Source: Catellatospora bangladeshensis
Lineage (GTDB): Bacteria; Actinomycetota; Actinomycetes; Mycobacteriales; Micromonosporaceae
Length of the DNA stretch: 64,000 bases
Assembly: GCF_016862575.1 (NCBI RefSeq)
Contig: NZ_BONF01000051.1
Coordinates: 1 to 64,000, forward strand
Reading direction: 5' to 3'
Below, in pieces: positions 36,347-45,105 of the stretch (position 1 is its first letter; every line of letters starts with the position of its first letter). Under the pieces are notes generated by a model, which saw only the letters and a program-made list of their open reading frames with translations, had not been told where the DNA came from and ran no database searches. The position numbers and the translations under genes were made by a program.

Positions 36347-39237
36347 CGGTCCCCACTTCCCGCCGTCGAGTCGCCCACCAGGGCCAGGAACGCGTCCTCC
36401 AGGCGCCGCCGCGGCGTCACCCGGTCGATGCCGACCCCGGCCCGCACCAGCGCGGACACCGCCTCGGTGCGGCTCAGGTCGCCGAGGTCCACCACGAGCG
36501 TGCGCTCGCCGTCGACCGCGTACCCGGCGACGCCGTCGAGCCGGTCCAGCGTCTTGCTGGCCAGGTCGATGTCGGTGACGTCGAGCAGCGTGGTCGGGCT
36601 GTCCCCGACGATCTCGTCGACCCGGCCGGACGCGACGACCCGGCCCTTGTGCACGACCACCGCGTGGGTGCAGGTCTGCTCGACCTCGGCCAGCAGGTGG
36701 CTGGAGACCAGCACCGCGCGCCCGTTCTCGGCGTAGCGCTGCAGCACCCGGCGCATCTCGGCGATCTGCGGCGGGTCGAGCCCGTCCGTCGGCTCGTCGA
36801 GCACCAGCAGTTCCGGCAGGCCGAGCATGGCCTGGGCCACGGCCAGGCGCTGCTTCATACCGTGGCTGTAGTTCTTGACCTTGCGCTTGACCGCGTCGCC
36901 GAGCCCGGCGATCTCCAGGGCCCGCTCGAACTGGGCCTCCTCCCACGGGCGGCCGGTGGCCCGCCAGTACGCGGTGAGGTTCTGCTCGCCGGTCAGGTGC
37001 GGCAGGAAGCCGGGGCCCTCGACCAGCGCGCCGATGCGGGACAGCACCGGGGCGCCCGGCGCGAGCCGGTGGCCGAAGATGAGCACCTCGCCCGCGGTGG
37101 CCTGGGTGAGGCCCATCAGCACGCGCAGGCTGGTGGTCTTGCCGGCGCCGTTCGGGCCGAGCAGGCCGACCACCTGGCCGCGCTCCACGGTGAAGCTGAT
37201 CTCGTCGACCGCGACGAAGTCGCCGTACGTCTTGCGCAGGCCGCGCACCCACAGCGGCGTGTCCGCGTGCTCGGCCGACACCGAGTGGTCCACCCGCCGG
37301 TGCCGCCGCCGGGCCACCACGATGACCACGGCCAGCCCGAGCGCGATCAGCGCCAGCAGGCCGAGCAGCACGTACAGCCACAGCGTGTCGGCGGTCGCGA
37401 TGGGCGTCGCGGTGACCGTGGGCAGGGTGACCGCGCCGCTGTTGCCGTCGCCGACCGCCACGGTGTACTCGACCGGGTTCGCCGGGCCGAGGTACGACTG
37501 GTCGGCGGTGGCGATGGTGACACGCAGCCGGTGCCCGGCCTCGATCTCGTGCACGATGCCGGGCAGGCTCACCCGCACCGGCTGCGCCTGGGCCAGGTCG
37601 GCGGGCAGGCCGGTCAGCCGGACCGGGGCGACCAGGCCGCCGCTGAGCGTGGCGCGGCCGCCGGGGTCGACGTCGTACAGCTTGACGAACAGCACCGCCT
37701 CCCCGGTCGGCGACGCGGCCTTGATGCTGACCTGGGGCGCGCCGACCACGGAGACGGTCTGCTCCAGCGGCGCGGACTCGAAGCGCGCGTGCTGGCCGGG
37801 CAGGTCGGTCGCGGCGGCCCCGCTGATCAGGCTGGCCAGCGAACCGGCGCCGGGCAGCGAGGACAGCGCGGCCGGGGTGCCGTTGGGCGGGTTGGCGATG
37901 CTGCGCGGGCGACCGCTCACCGGCACCTGCAGCGTCTGCCCGCCACCCAGGCCGGGGTAGTCGGTCACCTGGTAGCCGGTGGCCATCTGACCCCGGTCGA
38001 CGGCGTCCAGGCCGGTGATCCGGGAGTAGGTGAAGCTGTTCGCGGGCGCGTCGCCGTTGCCCTTGAGGTAGTGGTCGAACCACGTCGCGATGAGGTACTT
38101 GAGCCGGTCCTGGTCGGACTGCGGGCCGTCGCCGCCGTCGTGGCCGCCGGTGAACCAGGCCACCCGCACCGGGGTGCCGTTGGCGGCGATGCCGCGCGCG
38201 TTGGCGTCGGCCTCGGCCAGCGGGAACAGCGAATCGGTCTCACCCTGGATCAGCAGCGTGGGCGCCTTGATCCGGCCGAGGACAGTGGCGGGGCTGCGCT
38301 GGGCCAGCAGCTGCCGGGCCGGGTCGTCGAGGCGGCCGGTGGCGGCCACCCGCAGGTAGGTCTCGCAGACGTCGGCGGCCCACCGCCCGCACTGCGGATC
38401 GAGGGCCGCGCCGCCGCGGTCGCCCGGCGTGCCGTTCGCGTCTCCCGTGCCGGAGCCGCCGGTGACGCCCTCGCCGCCCTGGCCGTCGCCCGAGCCGTCG
38501 CCATCGCCGCCGGTCGCGCCGAGGGCGTCCAGGTTCAGGCCGCCGCCGCGCCCGCCGCCCATGCCGGAGCCGAAGAAGATCCCGGCCCAGGCCTGCTTGA
38601 GCACGCCGTCGCCGGGCTTGTCGGCCAGCGACTGCTGGAACAGGGACTGGCCGAGGTCGTTCCACGTGATCATGGGGACGATCGCGTCGAGCCGCCGGTC
38701 CTGCGCGGCCAGCATCAGCGACAGGTTGCCGCCGTACGAGCCGCCCATCGCGCCCGCGCGCGGGTCGCCGGGCCCGTCGAGCATGATCTCCGGCCGGGCG
38801 GCCAGGTGGTCGAGCAGGCCCTGGGCGTCCTTGACCTCCCAGTCCGGGGAGTTCAGGTGGATCTGCCCGGTGCTCGCGCCGAGGCCCTGCGCGGTCCAGG
38901 TGAGCACCGCGTAGCCGAGCCCGGCCAGGTCCTTGGCGTCGGCCGAGACGCTCTCCTTGGTGCCGCCGAACCCGTGCCCGAGCAGCAGCGCGGGCACCTT
39001 GTGCGACGCGGACGCGCCGTCGGGCAGGTAGAGGCGGGTGTCGAGGGTGGCGGTCTGGTCGCCGGCCGGGCCGGTGCGCACCGTCACCCGCTCGTCGATC
39101 GTGCGGTAACCGGGGTCGGCGGGCGAGAGCGCCCAGGCCACGCCACCGGCCAGCACCGCGGCGGCGAGACCGCCCGCGAGCCACCGTCTGTTCAGCTTCG
39201 CCCGCAACCGGGACCCGAACGCGCGCATGCCCGCCAC
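36343..39237 (-). CDS. Fusion of an S15/CocE-type extracellular hydrolase with an ABC ATPase
   Basis: A 964-residue protein with two unrelated halves. Residues about 18-37 form a membrane anchor; 45-600 form an alpha/beta hydrolase of the X-Pro dipeptidyl-peptidase/CocE type with S167 (GGSYGG), D335 (GETDSLFP) and H366 (GGHDGG), a low-complexity Gly/Asp insert near 245-290 and a C-terminal jelly-roll-like part. A second span at about 615-640 is followed by RRRHRR and a complete ABC ATPase: Walker A GPNGAGKTT from 694, signature YSHGMKQR, Walker B LLVLDEP. The first half must lie outside and the ATPase inside. Coupled to the permease by ATGA. Physiological substrate unknown. Confidence 0.88.
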   Translation of the reverse strand: MAGMRAFGSRLRAKLNRRWLAGGLAAAVLAGGVAWALSPADPGYRTIDERVTVRTGPAGDQTATLDTRLYLPDGASASHKVPALLLGHGFGGTKESVSADAKDLAGLGYAVLTWTAQGLGASTGQIHLNSPDWEVKDAQGLLDHLAARPEIMLDGPGDPRAGAMGGSYGGNLSLMLAAQDRRLDAIVPMITWNDLGQSLFQQSLADKPGDGVLKQAWAGIFFGSGMGGGRGGGLNLDALGATGGDGDGSGDGQGGEGVTGGSGTGDANGTPGDRGGAALDPQCGRWAADVCETYLRVAATGRLDDPARQLLAQRSPATVLGRIKAPTLLIQGETDSLFPLAEADANARGIAANGTPVRVAWFTGGHDGGDGPQSDQDRLKYLIATWFDHYLKGNGDAPANSFTYSRITGLDAVDRGQMATGYQVTDYPGLGGGQTLQVPVSGRPRSIANPPNGTPAALSSLPGAGSLASLISGAAATDLPGQHARFESAPLEQTVSVVGAPQVSIKAASPTGEAVLFVKLYDVDPGGRATLSGGLVAPVRLTGLPADLAQAQPVRVSLPGIVHEIEAGHRLRVTIATADQSYLGPANPVEYTVAVGDGNSGAVTLPTVTATPIATADTLWLYVLLGLLALIALGLAVVIVVARRRHRRVDHSVSAEHADTPLWVRGLRKTYGDFVAVDEISFTVERGQVVGLLGPNGAGKTTSLRVLMGLTQATAGEVLIFGHRLAPGAPVLSRIGALVEGPGFLPHLTGEQNLTAYWRATGRPWEEAQFERALEIAGLGDAVKRKVKNYSHGMKQRLAVAQAMLGLPELLVLDEPTDGLDPPQIAEMRRVLQRYAENGRAVLVSSHLLAEVEQTCTHAVVVHKGRVVASGRVDEIVGDSPTTLLDVTDIDLASKTLDRLDGVAGYAVDGERTLVVDLGDLSRTEAVSALVRAGVGIDRVTPRRRLEDAFLALVGDSTAGSGDR

Positions 39238-39326
39238 AGTACGGCTCCGCGCCCCCGGTCCCCTCAGGGAGAACCCCCAGCGCAGCTGAGAGTTCTTTCA
39301 GGTCGCGTGCGGGTGGCTTTCAGGCT

Positions 39327-39737
39327 TCAGCGGGTGCTGCGGGTGCGCGCGCGGCTGCCGCGCAACCGGCGCAGCCGGGCCACCAGCACCGGCTCCAGCT
39401 CCAGCGCGGCCGGGTTGTCCAGCAGCGCGTTCAGCAGCTGGTAGTAACGCGTCGCGGAGAGCCCGAAGCCGTCCCGGATCGCCTGCTCCTTGGCCCCGGC
39501 ATGGCGCCACCACTGCTTCTCGAAGGCGAGGATGTGCCGCTCGCGCTCGTCGAGCCCGCCCTCCACCACGCCGACCGGCGCGGGCAGGTCGGAGTCGACC
39601 TCGTCGTCGCTCTCGGCGGGCAGCACGCCCGTGGCGGCGGGGTCGAGCTGGGCCGGTTCGCGGCGCGGAACGGGGATCAGGGGCAGCTCGGCCGGGTCGG
39701 CTTCGTCGGCACGCGTGCGCTGCCTCATCTGCTCCAT
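39327..39737 (-). CDS. DUF3263 helix-turn-helix-like protein
   Basis: A 136-residue protein. The C-terminal half, ILAFEKQWWRHAGAKEQAIR followed by FGLSATRYYQLLNALLD, is the DUF3263 domain, a short helical module common to actinobacteria that looks like a DNA-binding HTH. The first 65 residues are acidic and Pro-rich. ATG 39737 has AGGGGA at proper spacing; ATG 39728 is also possible. A regulatory role is inferred; neighbours on both sides are ABC exporter genes. Confidence 0.85.
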   Translation of the reverse strand: MEQMRQRTRADEADPAELPLIPVPRREPAQLDPAATGVLPAESDDEVDSDLPAPVGVVEGGLDERERHILAFEKQWWRHAGAKEQAIRDGFGLSATRYYQLLNALLDNPAALELEPVLVARLRRLRGSRARTRSTR

Positions 39738-39832
39738 TTTGTCCCCTCCCCGCGAACCACGTTCACCGAGTCTAGGTGCCCTGTCGAGATCAACGAAAGG
39801 CCGCCGGAGCGGGTTGCCGTGCCACATGAGGA

Positions 39833-39866
39833 AGGCGGCCGGGGTTTGACATACCCCCGGCCGCCT
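39833..39866 (-). terminator. Terminator hairpin downstream of the ABC permease
   Basis: AGGCGGCCGGGGT (39833-39845) pairs with ACCCC-C-GGCCGCCT (39853-39866), a 13-bp stem with one bulge. It lies 18 bases beyond the stop of the permease gene that ends at 39884. Confidence 0.75.
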
Positions 39867-39883
39867 GCTGTTTAACGTGACCG

Positions 39884-40897
39884 TCAGCTCACGTCGCGGC
39901 GCCGCATCTGCCAGAACGCGAGCACCAGCAGCACCACGATCGCGCCCAGCGTGATCGAGCCGGTGTCCTGCCAGGTGATGGACTTCACCTGCTCCACGCA
40001 CTGGCCGCCCATGCAGTCGGCCGGGTTCGCGAACGGGTTGCTGACCTGCACCACCTTCGACATCCACGCCTGCAGATGGGTCGGGATCAGGTACATCTCC
40101 GGGTACGGCACGCGCAGCATCAGCAGCAGGATGGTCAGGCCGACCTGGCCGACGACGACCACGGCCAGCGCGACGCCCAGCGCCACACCGGTGTGCCGCC
40201 CGAGCGTGGCCAGCGCGAAGCCGAGCACGCCGATGGCGACGATCAGGCCCAGGCCGCGCAGCCCGGTCAGGCCCAGCGACTGCCAGGTGCCCGGGGTCAT
40301 GCCCGCCGTGCTGCCGCGATACACCGCGGTCGCCCACAGCGCCGCCGTCCACAGACCGCCGGTGACCACCGCGATCGTGGTGAGCCAGCCGACCAGCACG
40401 GCGAGCTTGGTGCCCAGCACCGACATCCGCTTCGGCCGCCACGTCAGCAGGCTGGACATGGAGCCGGTGCTCCACTCCGCCCCGACGAACGACGCTCCGA
40501 TCACGAACGCGATCACCGCCATGATCGCCGCCCAGACGACGATCATCTCCTCGAACTGTCCCTTGAACACGAACGTCGAGGGCATGTAGTACTCGGCGCG
40601 GTACCAGTCGCGCTGCGGCTGCTCGCCGCTCTCCACCCACTGGCAGTATTCCGGCTTGACGTTGCCCGACGGCACCTCCTGGCAGGCCTTCAGCTGCCGC
40701 TGGAAGTCCGCCATCGCGAAGTCGTACTCCGCCTCGGCCTTAGCCTCCGCCGACGCGAGGGTCTCCGCCGACACCTTCTGGTTGTCGAAGAACACCGCGG
40801 TCGCGATCACGCCGAGGATCACCACGCCGACGACGACCAGCCACTTGATGAGCCGGCGCTTGAAGAACCTGCGCCGCTCCGCCCTGACCAGACTCAT
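39884..40897 (-). CDS. ABC exporter permease subunit (ABC-2 type) with large external loop
   Basis: A 337-residue membrane protein. After span 1 (about residues 20-36) a roughly 80-residue external segment includes two cysteines (LKACQEV, PEYCQW), then five more spans follow to the end. A late loop has CMGGQC. The start overlaps the stop of the ATPase gene as ATGA, so the pair is coupled. Export substrate unknown; no peptide or antibiotic biosynthesis genes are adjacent. Confidence 0.87.
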   Translation of the reverse strand: MSLVRAERRRFFKRRLIKWLVVVGVVILGVIATAVFFDNQKVSAETLASAEAKAEAEYDFAMADFQRQLKACQEVPSGNVKPEYCQWVESGEQPQRDWYRAEYYMPSTFVFKGQFEEMIVVWAAIMAVIAFVIGASFVGAEWSTGSMSSLLTWRPKRMSVLGTKLAVLVGWLTTIAVVTGGLWTAALWATAVYRGSTAGMTPGTWQSLGLTGLRGLGLIVAIGVLGFALATLGRHTGVALGVALAVVVVGQVGLTILLLMLRVPYPEMYLIPTHLQAWMSKVVQVSNPFANPADCMGGQCVEQVKSITWQDTGSITLGAIVVLLVLAFWQMRRRDVS

Positions 40898-41883
40898 GCC
40901 GATACTCCGTCCTGCGCCGTGTCCGGCTTCACGCTCTGATCGACCTGACGGGCCTGGCCGGGCACCGGGGCGGTGCCGGTCAGCTCCAGGAACACGCTTT
41001 CCAGGTCGGCGTGGACCGGAGCCAGCTCCGAGACGTAGAGCTGGCGCTCGGCCAGCAACCGGGCGACCAGCGCGGGCTTGTCGACCCCGGTCAGCATCAG
41101 GTGGTCGGCGTGCGCCTGCAGCTGCATCCCGGCCGCCACCAGCACCTGCGCCGCGGCGCTCAGGTCCGCCGCGGTCTCCAGGGCGACCCGCACCTGGCCG
41201 GACGAGTGCGCCTGCAGCACCTCGGCCACCGGGCCCGCGGCCACCCGCCGGCCCAGCGAGATGATCGTGACGCTGTCACAGATCAGCTGCACCTCGCCGA
41301 GGATGTGGCTGGACAGCACGACGGTCATGCCGCCCGCCGACAGCGTCGCCATCATGTCCCGCATCTCGCGGATGCCACCCGGGTCCAGGCCGTTGGCCGG
41401 CTCGTCCAGGATCAGCAGCTTCGGCTGCTTGAGCAGCGCCGAAGCGACCGCCAGCCGCTGCTTCATACCGAGGGAGTACGTCTTGACCCGCTCCTTGGCG
41501 CGGTCGCGCAGACCGACCAGCTCCAGGGCCCAGTCGACGCGCGATTGCGGCAGGTTGCCCGCGTCGGCCAGCAGCGACAGGGTGTCCCGGGCGGAGAAGT
41601 GGGGGAAGAACTGCGGGCTCTCCACGATCGCCCCGACGTGCGCGATGACCTGCGGCAGCTCGGCCGGCACCGGCCGGCCCAGGATCCGCAGGTCACCACT
41701 GTCCGGCCTGATCAGGCCGAGCAGCGTACGCAGGGTGGTGGTCTTGCCGGAGCCGTTCGGCCCGAGGAAGCCGTGCACCTGGCCGGCTTCCACGTACATC
41801 TCGAAGCCGTCCAGCGCCCGGCGAGGTCCGCCCCGGGCACGGTACGTCTTTGTCAGGCCTTGGATCTCCAAGACAGCGGTCAC
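40894..41883 (-). CDS. ABC exporter ATPase
   Basis: A 329-residue nucleotide-binding subunit of a DrrA/CcmA-like exporter. Walker A GPNGSGKTT at 41-49, signature YSLGMKQR at 136-143, Walker B LLILDEP at 156-162 and the switch His in LSSHILGEV. The C-terminal about 100 residues form the accessory domain seen in DrrA-type ATPases. GTG 41883 has a strong AGGAGGT site. It drives the permease at 39884-40897, to which it is coupled by a four-base overlap. Confidence 0.92.
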   Translation of the reverse strand: MTAVLEIQGLTKTYRARGGPRRALDGFEMYVEAGQVHGFLGPNGSGKTTTLRTLLGLIRPDSGDLRILGRPVPAELPQVIAHVGAIVESPQFFPHFSARDTLSLLADAGNLPQSRVDWALELVGLRDRAKERVKTYSLGMKQRLAVASALLKQPKLLILDEPANGLDPGGIREMRDMMATLSAGGMTVVLSSHILGEVQLICDSVTIISLGRRVAAGPVAEVLQAHSSGQVRVALETAADLSAAAQVLVAAGMQLQAHADHLMLTGVDKPALVARLLAERQLYVSELAPVHADLESVFLELTGTAPVPGQARQVDQSVKPDTAQDGVSA

Positions 41884-42020
41884 AGGGACCTCCTAGCTAA
41901 CGATGACCACCGCACCCTACGAGGTATGCACCCCCCACGCACCCCCGCTCTCCCCCGATCCTTCACAACCCACCAACCACATCACCCTGCGTACACACCC
42001 TCCGCCGCGCCGCGACCAAG

Positions 42021-42095
42021 GTCATCCGATTTGCCAGGCACATGGCGGTATGCGCGTTCATGATTCGCCCATGTGCCAGGCAAGTCGGACGATCA
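42021..42095. repeat. Family C inverted repeat, second copy
   Basis: Left arm from 42021 (GTCATCCGATTTGCCAGGCA, then CATGG) and right arm ending 42095 (CCATGTGCCAGGCAAGTCGG, then ACGATC). The arms match those at 24513 but with several changes; the spacer also contains a second ATG-rich palindrome. It lies between the DeoR gene end and the ABC ATPase promoter region, a 248-base gap with no gene. Confidence 0.75.
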
Positions 42096-42131
42096 AGAGC
42101 GCCCGACGCGGCGGCCCACGGGTCGGGCCGG

Positions 42132-42917
42132 TCAGGCGGCGATGACGTTGAGGCCCGCGACGCGGAAGGCGGCGACGGCGGCGGGGTCCGCGTTGGAGTC
42201 CGTGATCAGGGTTTCGATGCGCTCGACGGCGCAGATGCGGGCGAACGCGTGGCTGCCCAGCTTGGACGAGTCCGCGATGATGGCGACCCGCTTGGCCCTC
42301 GCCACCATCAGCGAGTTCATCGCCGCCTCGCCCTCGTGGTGGGCGGCCGCGCCGAGCGTCACGTCGATCGCGTCCACGCCGAGCAGCACCAGGTCCAGGG
42401 TGACCTCGCGCAGGATGCCGCCACCGAGCGGGCCGACCAGCTCGAACGACTGCGGGCGCACCACGCCGCCGGTGACCACGATCTTCATCCGGGAGCGGAC
42501 CAGCAGCTCGTTGGCGATGTTCAGCGCGTTGGTGACGACGGTGAGCTGCGCGCCCTCGGAGGTCGAGTTCAGCTCGGGGCGCACGGCCAGCGCCCGCGCC
42601 ACCTCGGTGGTGGTGGTGCCGCCGTTGAGGCCGACCACCATGCCGGGCTGCACCAGCGCGGCCGCGGCGGCGCCGATGCGCTGCTTCTCGGCCGAGTGCT
42701 TGGCGGTCTTGTAGCGCAGCGGCAGGTCGTACGAGACGCCGCTGGCCACCGCCCCGCCCCGGGTACGCGTGATCATCTGCTGCTGCGCGAGCTGGTCGAA
42801 GTCGCGGCGGATGGTGGCCTGGGAGACGTCGAGCCGCTCGGCGGCCTCCTCGACGGTGACCCGGCCGGAGTCGGTGAGCAGTTCCAGCAGCGCGTTCCAG
42901 CGGGCGTACCGGTCCAC
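42132..42917 (-). CDS. DeoR-family regulator of the adjacent amino-sugar operon
   Basis: A 261-residue repressor. The N-terminal winged HTH is ALLELLTDSGRVTVEEAAER to LDVSQATIRRDFDQLAQQ (about residues 7-45); the sugar-phosphate sensing domain has VVGLNGGTTTTEVARAL and the C-terminal AIIADSSKLG and ITDSN. DeoR proteins such as AgaR release DNA when bound to a sugar phosphate. It is divergent from the SIS-ROK-NagA-aldolase operon, which it very probably represses. GTG 42917 has GGAGGA; the longer open frame to 43058 is only leader. Confidence 0.92.
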   Translation of the reverse strand: MDRYARWNALLELLTDSGRVTVEEAAERLDVSQATIRRDFDQLAQQQMITRTRGGAVASGVSYDLPLRYKTAKHSAEKQRIGAAAAALVQPGMVVGLNGGTTTTEVARALAVRPELNSTSEGAQLTVVTNALNIANELLVRSRMKIVVTGGVVRPQSFELVGPLGGGILREVTLDLVLLGVDAIDVTLGAAAHHEGEAAMNSLMVARAKRVAIIADSSKLGSHAFARICAVERIETLITDSNADPAAVAAFRVAGLNVIAA

Positions 42918-42963
42918 CGATCCTCCGTTTGCGCGATTTCTGAGCGGATGCGTGCACACTAGT

Positions 42964-43056
42964 GCGCGAAACCGGCCCATGCAACGCGATGTGCTGCGCG
43001 TATGTGACTCTTGAGTTGCCTTCGGCAGAGGCGTCACGCAGAATAGCGCGCGAAAC
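42964..43056. promoter_or_regulatory. Direct repeats GCGCGAAAC, candidate DeoR operators
   Basis: GCGCGAAAC occurs at 42964-42972 and 43048-43056, 84 bases apart (eight helical turns), in the 188-base divergent gap; a related inverted GTTTGCGCG is at 42927. DeoR-family repressors often bind separated direct repeats and loop DNA. The assignment is by position and repetition only. Confidence 0.4.
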
Positions 43057-43105
43057 ACCGTACTTTCGAACCGTTACGCGCACGCCTGCTGGAGGGGTCG
43101 CCGCC

Positions 43106-43981
43106 ATGACGTACGTCGCCGAAGAGATCAACAGCCAGCCTGAGCTCTGGCGACGCGCCGCGGCCGAGGCCGCCGGAGCGGCCGGGGCGCTGCCCGTCCC
43201 CGGCGAGCGCGTCGCCGTCGTGGGCTGCGGCACCTCCTGGTTCATGGCGATGGCGTACGCGAGCCTGCGCGAGGCGGCCGGCCAGGGCGAGACCGACGCA
43301 TTCGCGGGTTCGGAGTTCCCGATCGACAGGCCGTACGACCGGATCATCGCGATCACCCGGTCCGGCACCACCACCGAGGTGCTCGACATCCTGCGCAAGG
43401 CGGGCGACCGGAGCACGGTCCTGGTCGGCGACGTGGACACCCCGGCCGTCACGCTGGCCCGCGACGTGATCGCGCTGCCCTGGGCCGACGAGCGCTCGGT
43501 GGTGCAGACCCGCTTCGCCACCAGCGCGCTGACCCTGCTGCGCGCCTCGCTGGGCGCGGACCTGGCCAAGGCCGCCGACGACGCGCAGCGCGCGCTCGCC
43601 CTGCCGCTCCCGCTGGACCCGGCCACCATCGAGCAGGTCACCTTCGTGGGCCGCGGCTGGACCAACGGCCTGGCCCAGGAGGCAGCGCTGAAGTGCCGCG
43701 AGGCGGCCACCTTCTGGACCGAGGCGTACCCGGCGATGGACTTCCGGCACGGCCCGATCTCGATCAGCGCCCCCGGCCGCGCGGTGTGGGCCTTCGGCGA
43801 GGTGCCGGCGGGCCTGCGCGCGGACGTCGAGGCGACCGGCGCGGCCTTCGTGCACGACCCGGACATCGACCCGGTCGCGCACCTGATCGTCGCGCAGCGC
43901 TTCGCCGTCGCGCTGGCCGAGCACAGGGGCCTGAACCCGGACGAGCCGCGGCACCTGACCCGCTCGGTCGTCCTCTCATGA
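43106..43981 (+). CDS. SIS-domain sugar-phosphate isomerase/deaminase (AgaS-like)
   Basis: A 291-residue protein with two SIS domains. VVGCGTSWFMAMAYASL is the phosphosugar loop of the first, and ITRSGTTTEVLDIL the second strand-loop; RGWTNGLAQEAALKCREA with MDFRHGPIS belongs to the second domain, close to GlmS/AgaS proteins. It likely deaminates and isomerises galactosamine or glucosamine 6-phosphate. ATG 43106 has GGAGGGG; the frame upstream is leader. First gene of the operon, ending in an ATGA overlap with a 46-residue ORF. Confidence 0.88.
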   Translation: MTYVAEEINSQPELWRRAAAEAAGAAGALPVPGERVAVVGCGTSWFMAMAYASLREAAGQGETDAFAGSEFPIDRPYDRIIAITRSGTTTEVLDILRKAGDRSTVLVGDVDTPAVTLARDVIALPWADERSVVQTRFATSALTLLRASLGADLAKAADDAQRALALPLPLDPATIEQVTFVGRGWTNGLAQEAALKCREAATFWTEAYPAMDFRHGPISISAPGRAVWAFGEVPAGLRADVEATGAAFVHDPDIDPVAHLIVAQRFAVALAEHRGLNPDEPRHLTRSVVLS

Positions 43982-44118
43982 GCACGCGCATGCTGGCATC
44001 CGGCGCGGTCGCGACCACCGGCCGCCCGCACGGCGCGCCGCTTCCCCACGCGCGCCGGGCCACCGACGAGGCCGGGGGCGTGCAGGCCCCGGGCGTGCGC
44101 AGCGAGGAGAGGGCATGA
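43978..44118 (+). CDS. 46-residue ORF bridging two operon genes by ATGA overlaps
   Basis: MSTRMLASGAVATTGRPHGA begins in the stop of the SIS gene (ATGA at 43978-43981) and its own stop overlaps the ROK kinase start (ATGA at 44115-44118), filling the gap exactly. The product is basic, with no membrane span or known motif. Either it is a real small protein or the frame serves to carry ribosomes to the kinase start. Without homologues its coding status is unproven. Confidence 0.45.
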   Translation: MSTRMLASGAVATTGRPHGAPLPHARRATDEAGGVQAPGVRSEERA

Positions 44119-45050
44119 CCACCGCTCACGAGCCCGCCGACGTCGTCGTCTCGATCGACGTCGGCGGCACCGGCATGAAGTGCGCCCTGGTCGGCACGGA
44201 CCACCGGGTGCGCCACACCGAACGCCACGCCACCGGCCGGGAACGCGGGCCGCAGGCGGTGCTCGGCACCATCCTCGACGTGGCCGCCGGGCTGGCCGCC
44301 ACCGCCGCCGCACGCGGCTGGCGCCCGGTCGGCGCGGGCGTGGTCGTGCCCGGCATCGTGAACGAGGCCGACGGCATCGCCACCTACTCCTCCAACATCG
44401 GCTTCCGCGACGTGCCGCTGCGCCGCGAGGTGCAGGACCGCACCGGCCTGCCCACCGCGGTCGGCCACGACGTGCGCGCCAGCGGCCTGGCCGAGGCCCG
44501 CCTCGGCGCCGGGCGCGGGCGCAGGCACGTGCTCGTGGTGCCGATCGGCACCGGCATCGCCGCCGCGCACGTCGTCGACGGCGCCGTGATGGCAGGCGCG
44601 CACGGGGCGGCCGGGGAGATCGGCCACATCGTGGTCCGCCCCGGCGGCCCGCTCTGCGGCTGCGGCCTGCGCGGCTGCCTGGAGGCGGTCGCCTCGGCGA
44701 GCGCGGTCGAGCGGCGTTACACAGAGGTGGCGGGCACGCCCGCCACCGCGGCGCAGGTCGCCGGGCGGCTGGGCGCGGACAAGCACGCCGACCAGGTATG
44801 GGCCGAGACCGTGGACGCGCTGGCCGACGGCCTGCTCACCGGCCAGGCCCTCTACGACCCCGAGCTGGTCGTGATCGGCGGCGGCCTGGCCGAGTCCGGC
44901 GAGACGCTGCTCGCGCCCCTGCGCGACGCCCTGGGTAAGAAGGTCACCTTCCACCGCGTGCCCGAGATCGTGCGCGCCGAGCTGGGCGACGAGTCCGGCA
45001 GCCTGGGCGCGGCCCTCATCGCCCTGGACCTGGTCGGACACCAGGCATGA
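44115..45050 (+). CDS. ROK-family sugar kinase (N-acetylhexosamine kinase-like)
   Basis: A 311-residue ROK kinase. The ATP-phosphate loop SIDVGGTGMK is at about 13-22, the catalytic region GHDVRASGLAEAR contains the base Asp, and the zinc site GHIVVRPGGPLCGCGLRGCLE has the CxCGxxGCxE form. It would phosphorylate an amino sugar such as GalNAc or GlcNAc at O6 (or a related sugar) using ATP. ATG 44115 has GAGGAGAGGGC just upstream. It lies between the isomerase and nagA. Confidence 0.9.
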   Translation: MTTAHEPADVVVSIDVGGTGMKCALVGTDHRVRHTERHATGRERGPQAVLGTILDVAAGLAATAAARGWRPVGAGVVVPGIVNEADGIATYSSNIGFRDVPLRREVQDRTGLPTAVGHDVRASGLAEARLGAGRGRRHVLVVPIGTGIAAAHVVDGAVMAGAHGAAGEIGHIVVRPGGPLCGCGLRGCLEAVASASAVERRYTEVAGTPATAAQVAGRLGADKHADQVWAETVDALADGLLTGQALYDPELVVIGGGLAESGETLLAPLRDALGKKVTFHRVPEIVRAELGDESGSLGAALIALDLVGHQA

Positions 45051-45105
45051 CCGCACCGTATCCGCAACGCCATCGACCCCCCGCCGAGCGAAACGAGGAG
45101 CAGGC

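Noticed and set aside
36649..39444. Open frame of 931 codons opposite the hydrolase-ATPase fusion
   Set aside because: The minus frame contains complete hydrolase and ABC motifs; the plus frame has no recognisable domain.
44935..44955. GGTAAGAAGGTCACCTTCC inside the ROK kinase gene, similar to family B
   Set aside because: Only a partial match of the unit (TCACC instead of TGCCC), no second unit, and it encodes conserved kinase residues; chance similarity.
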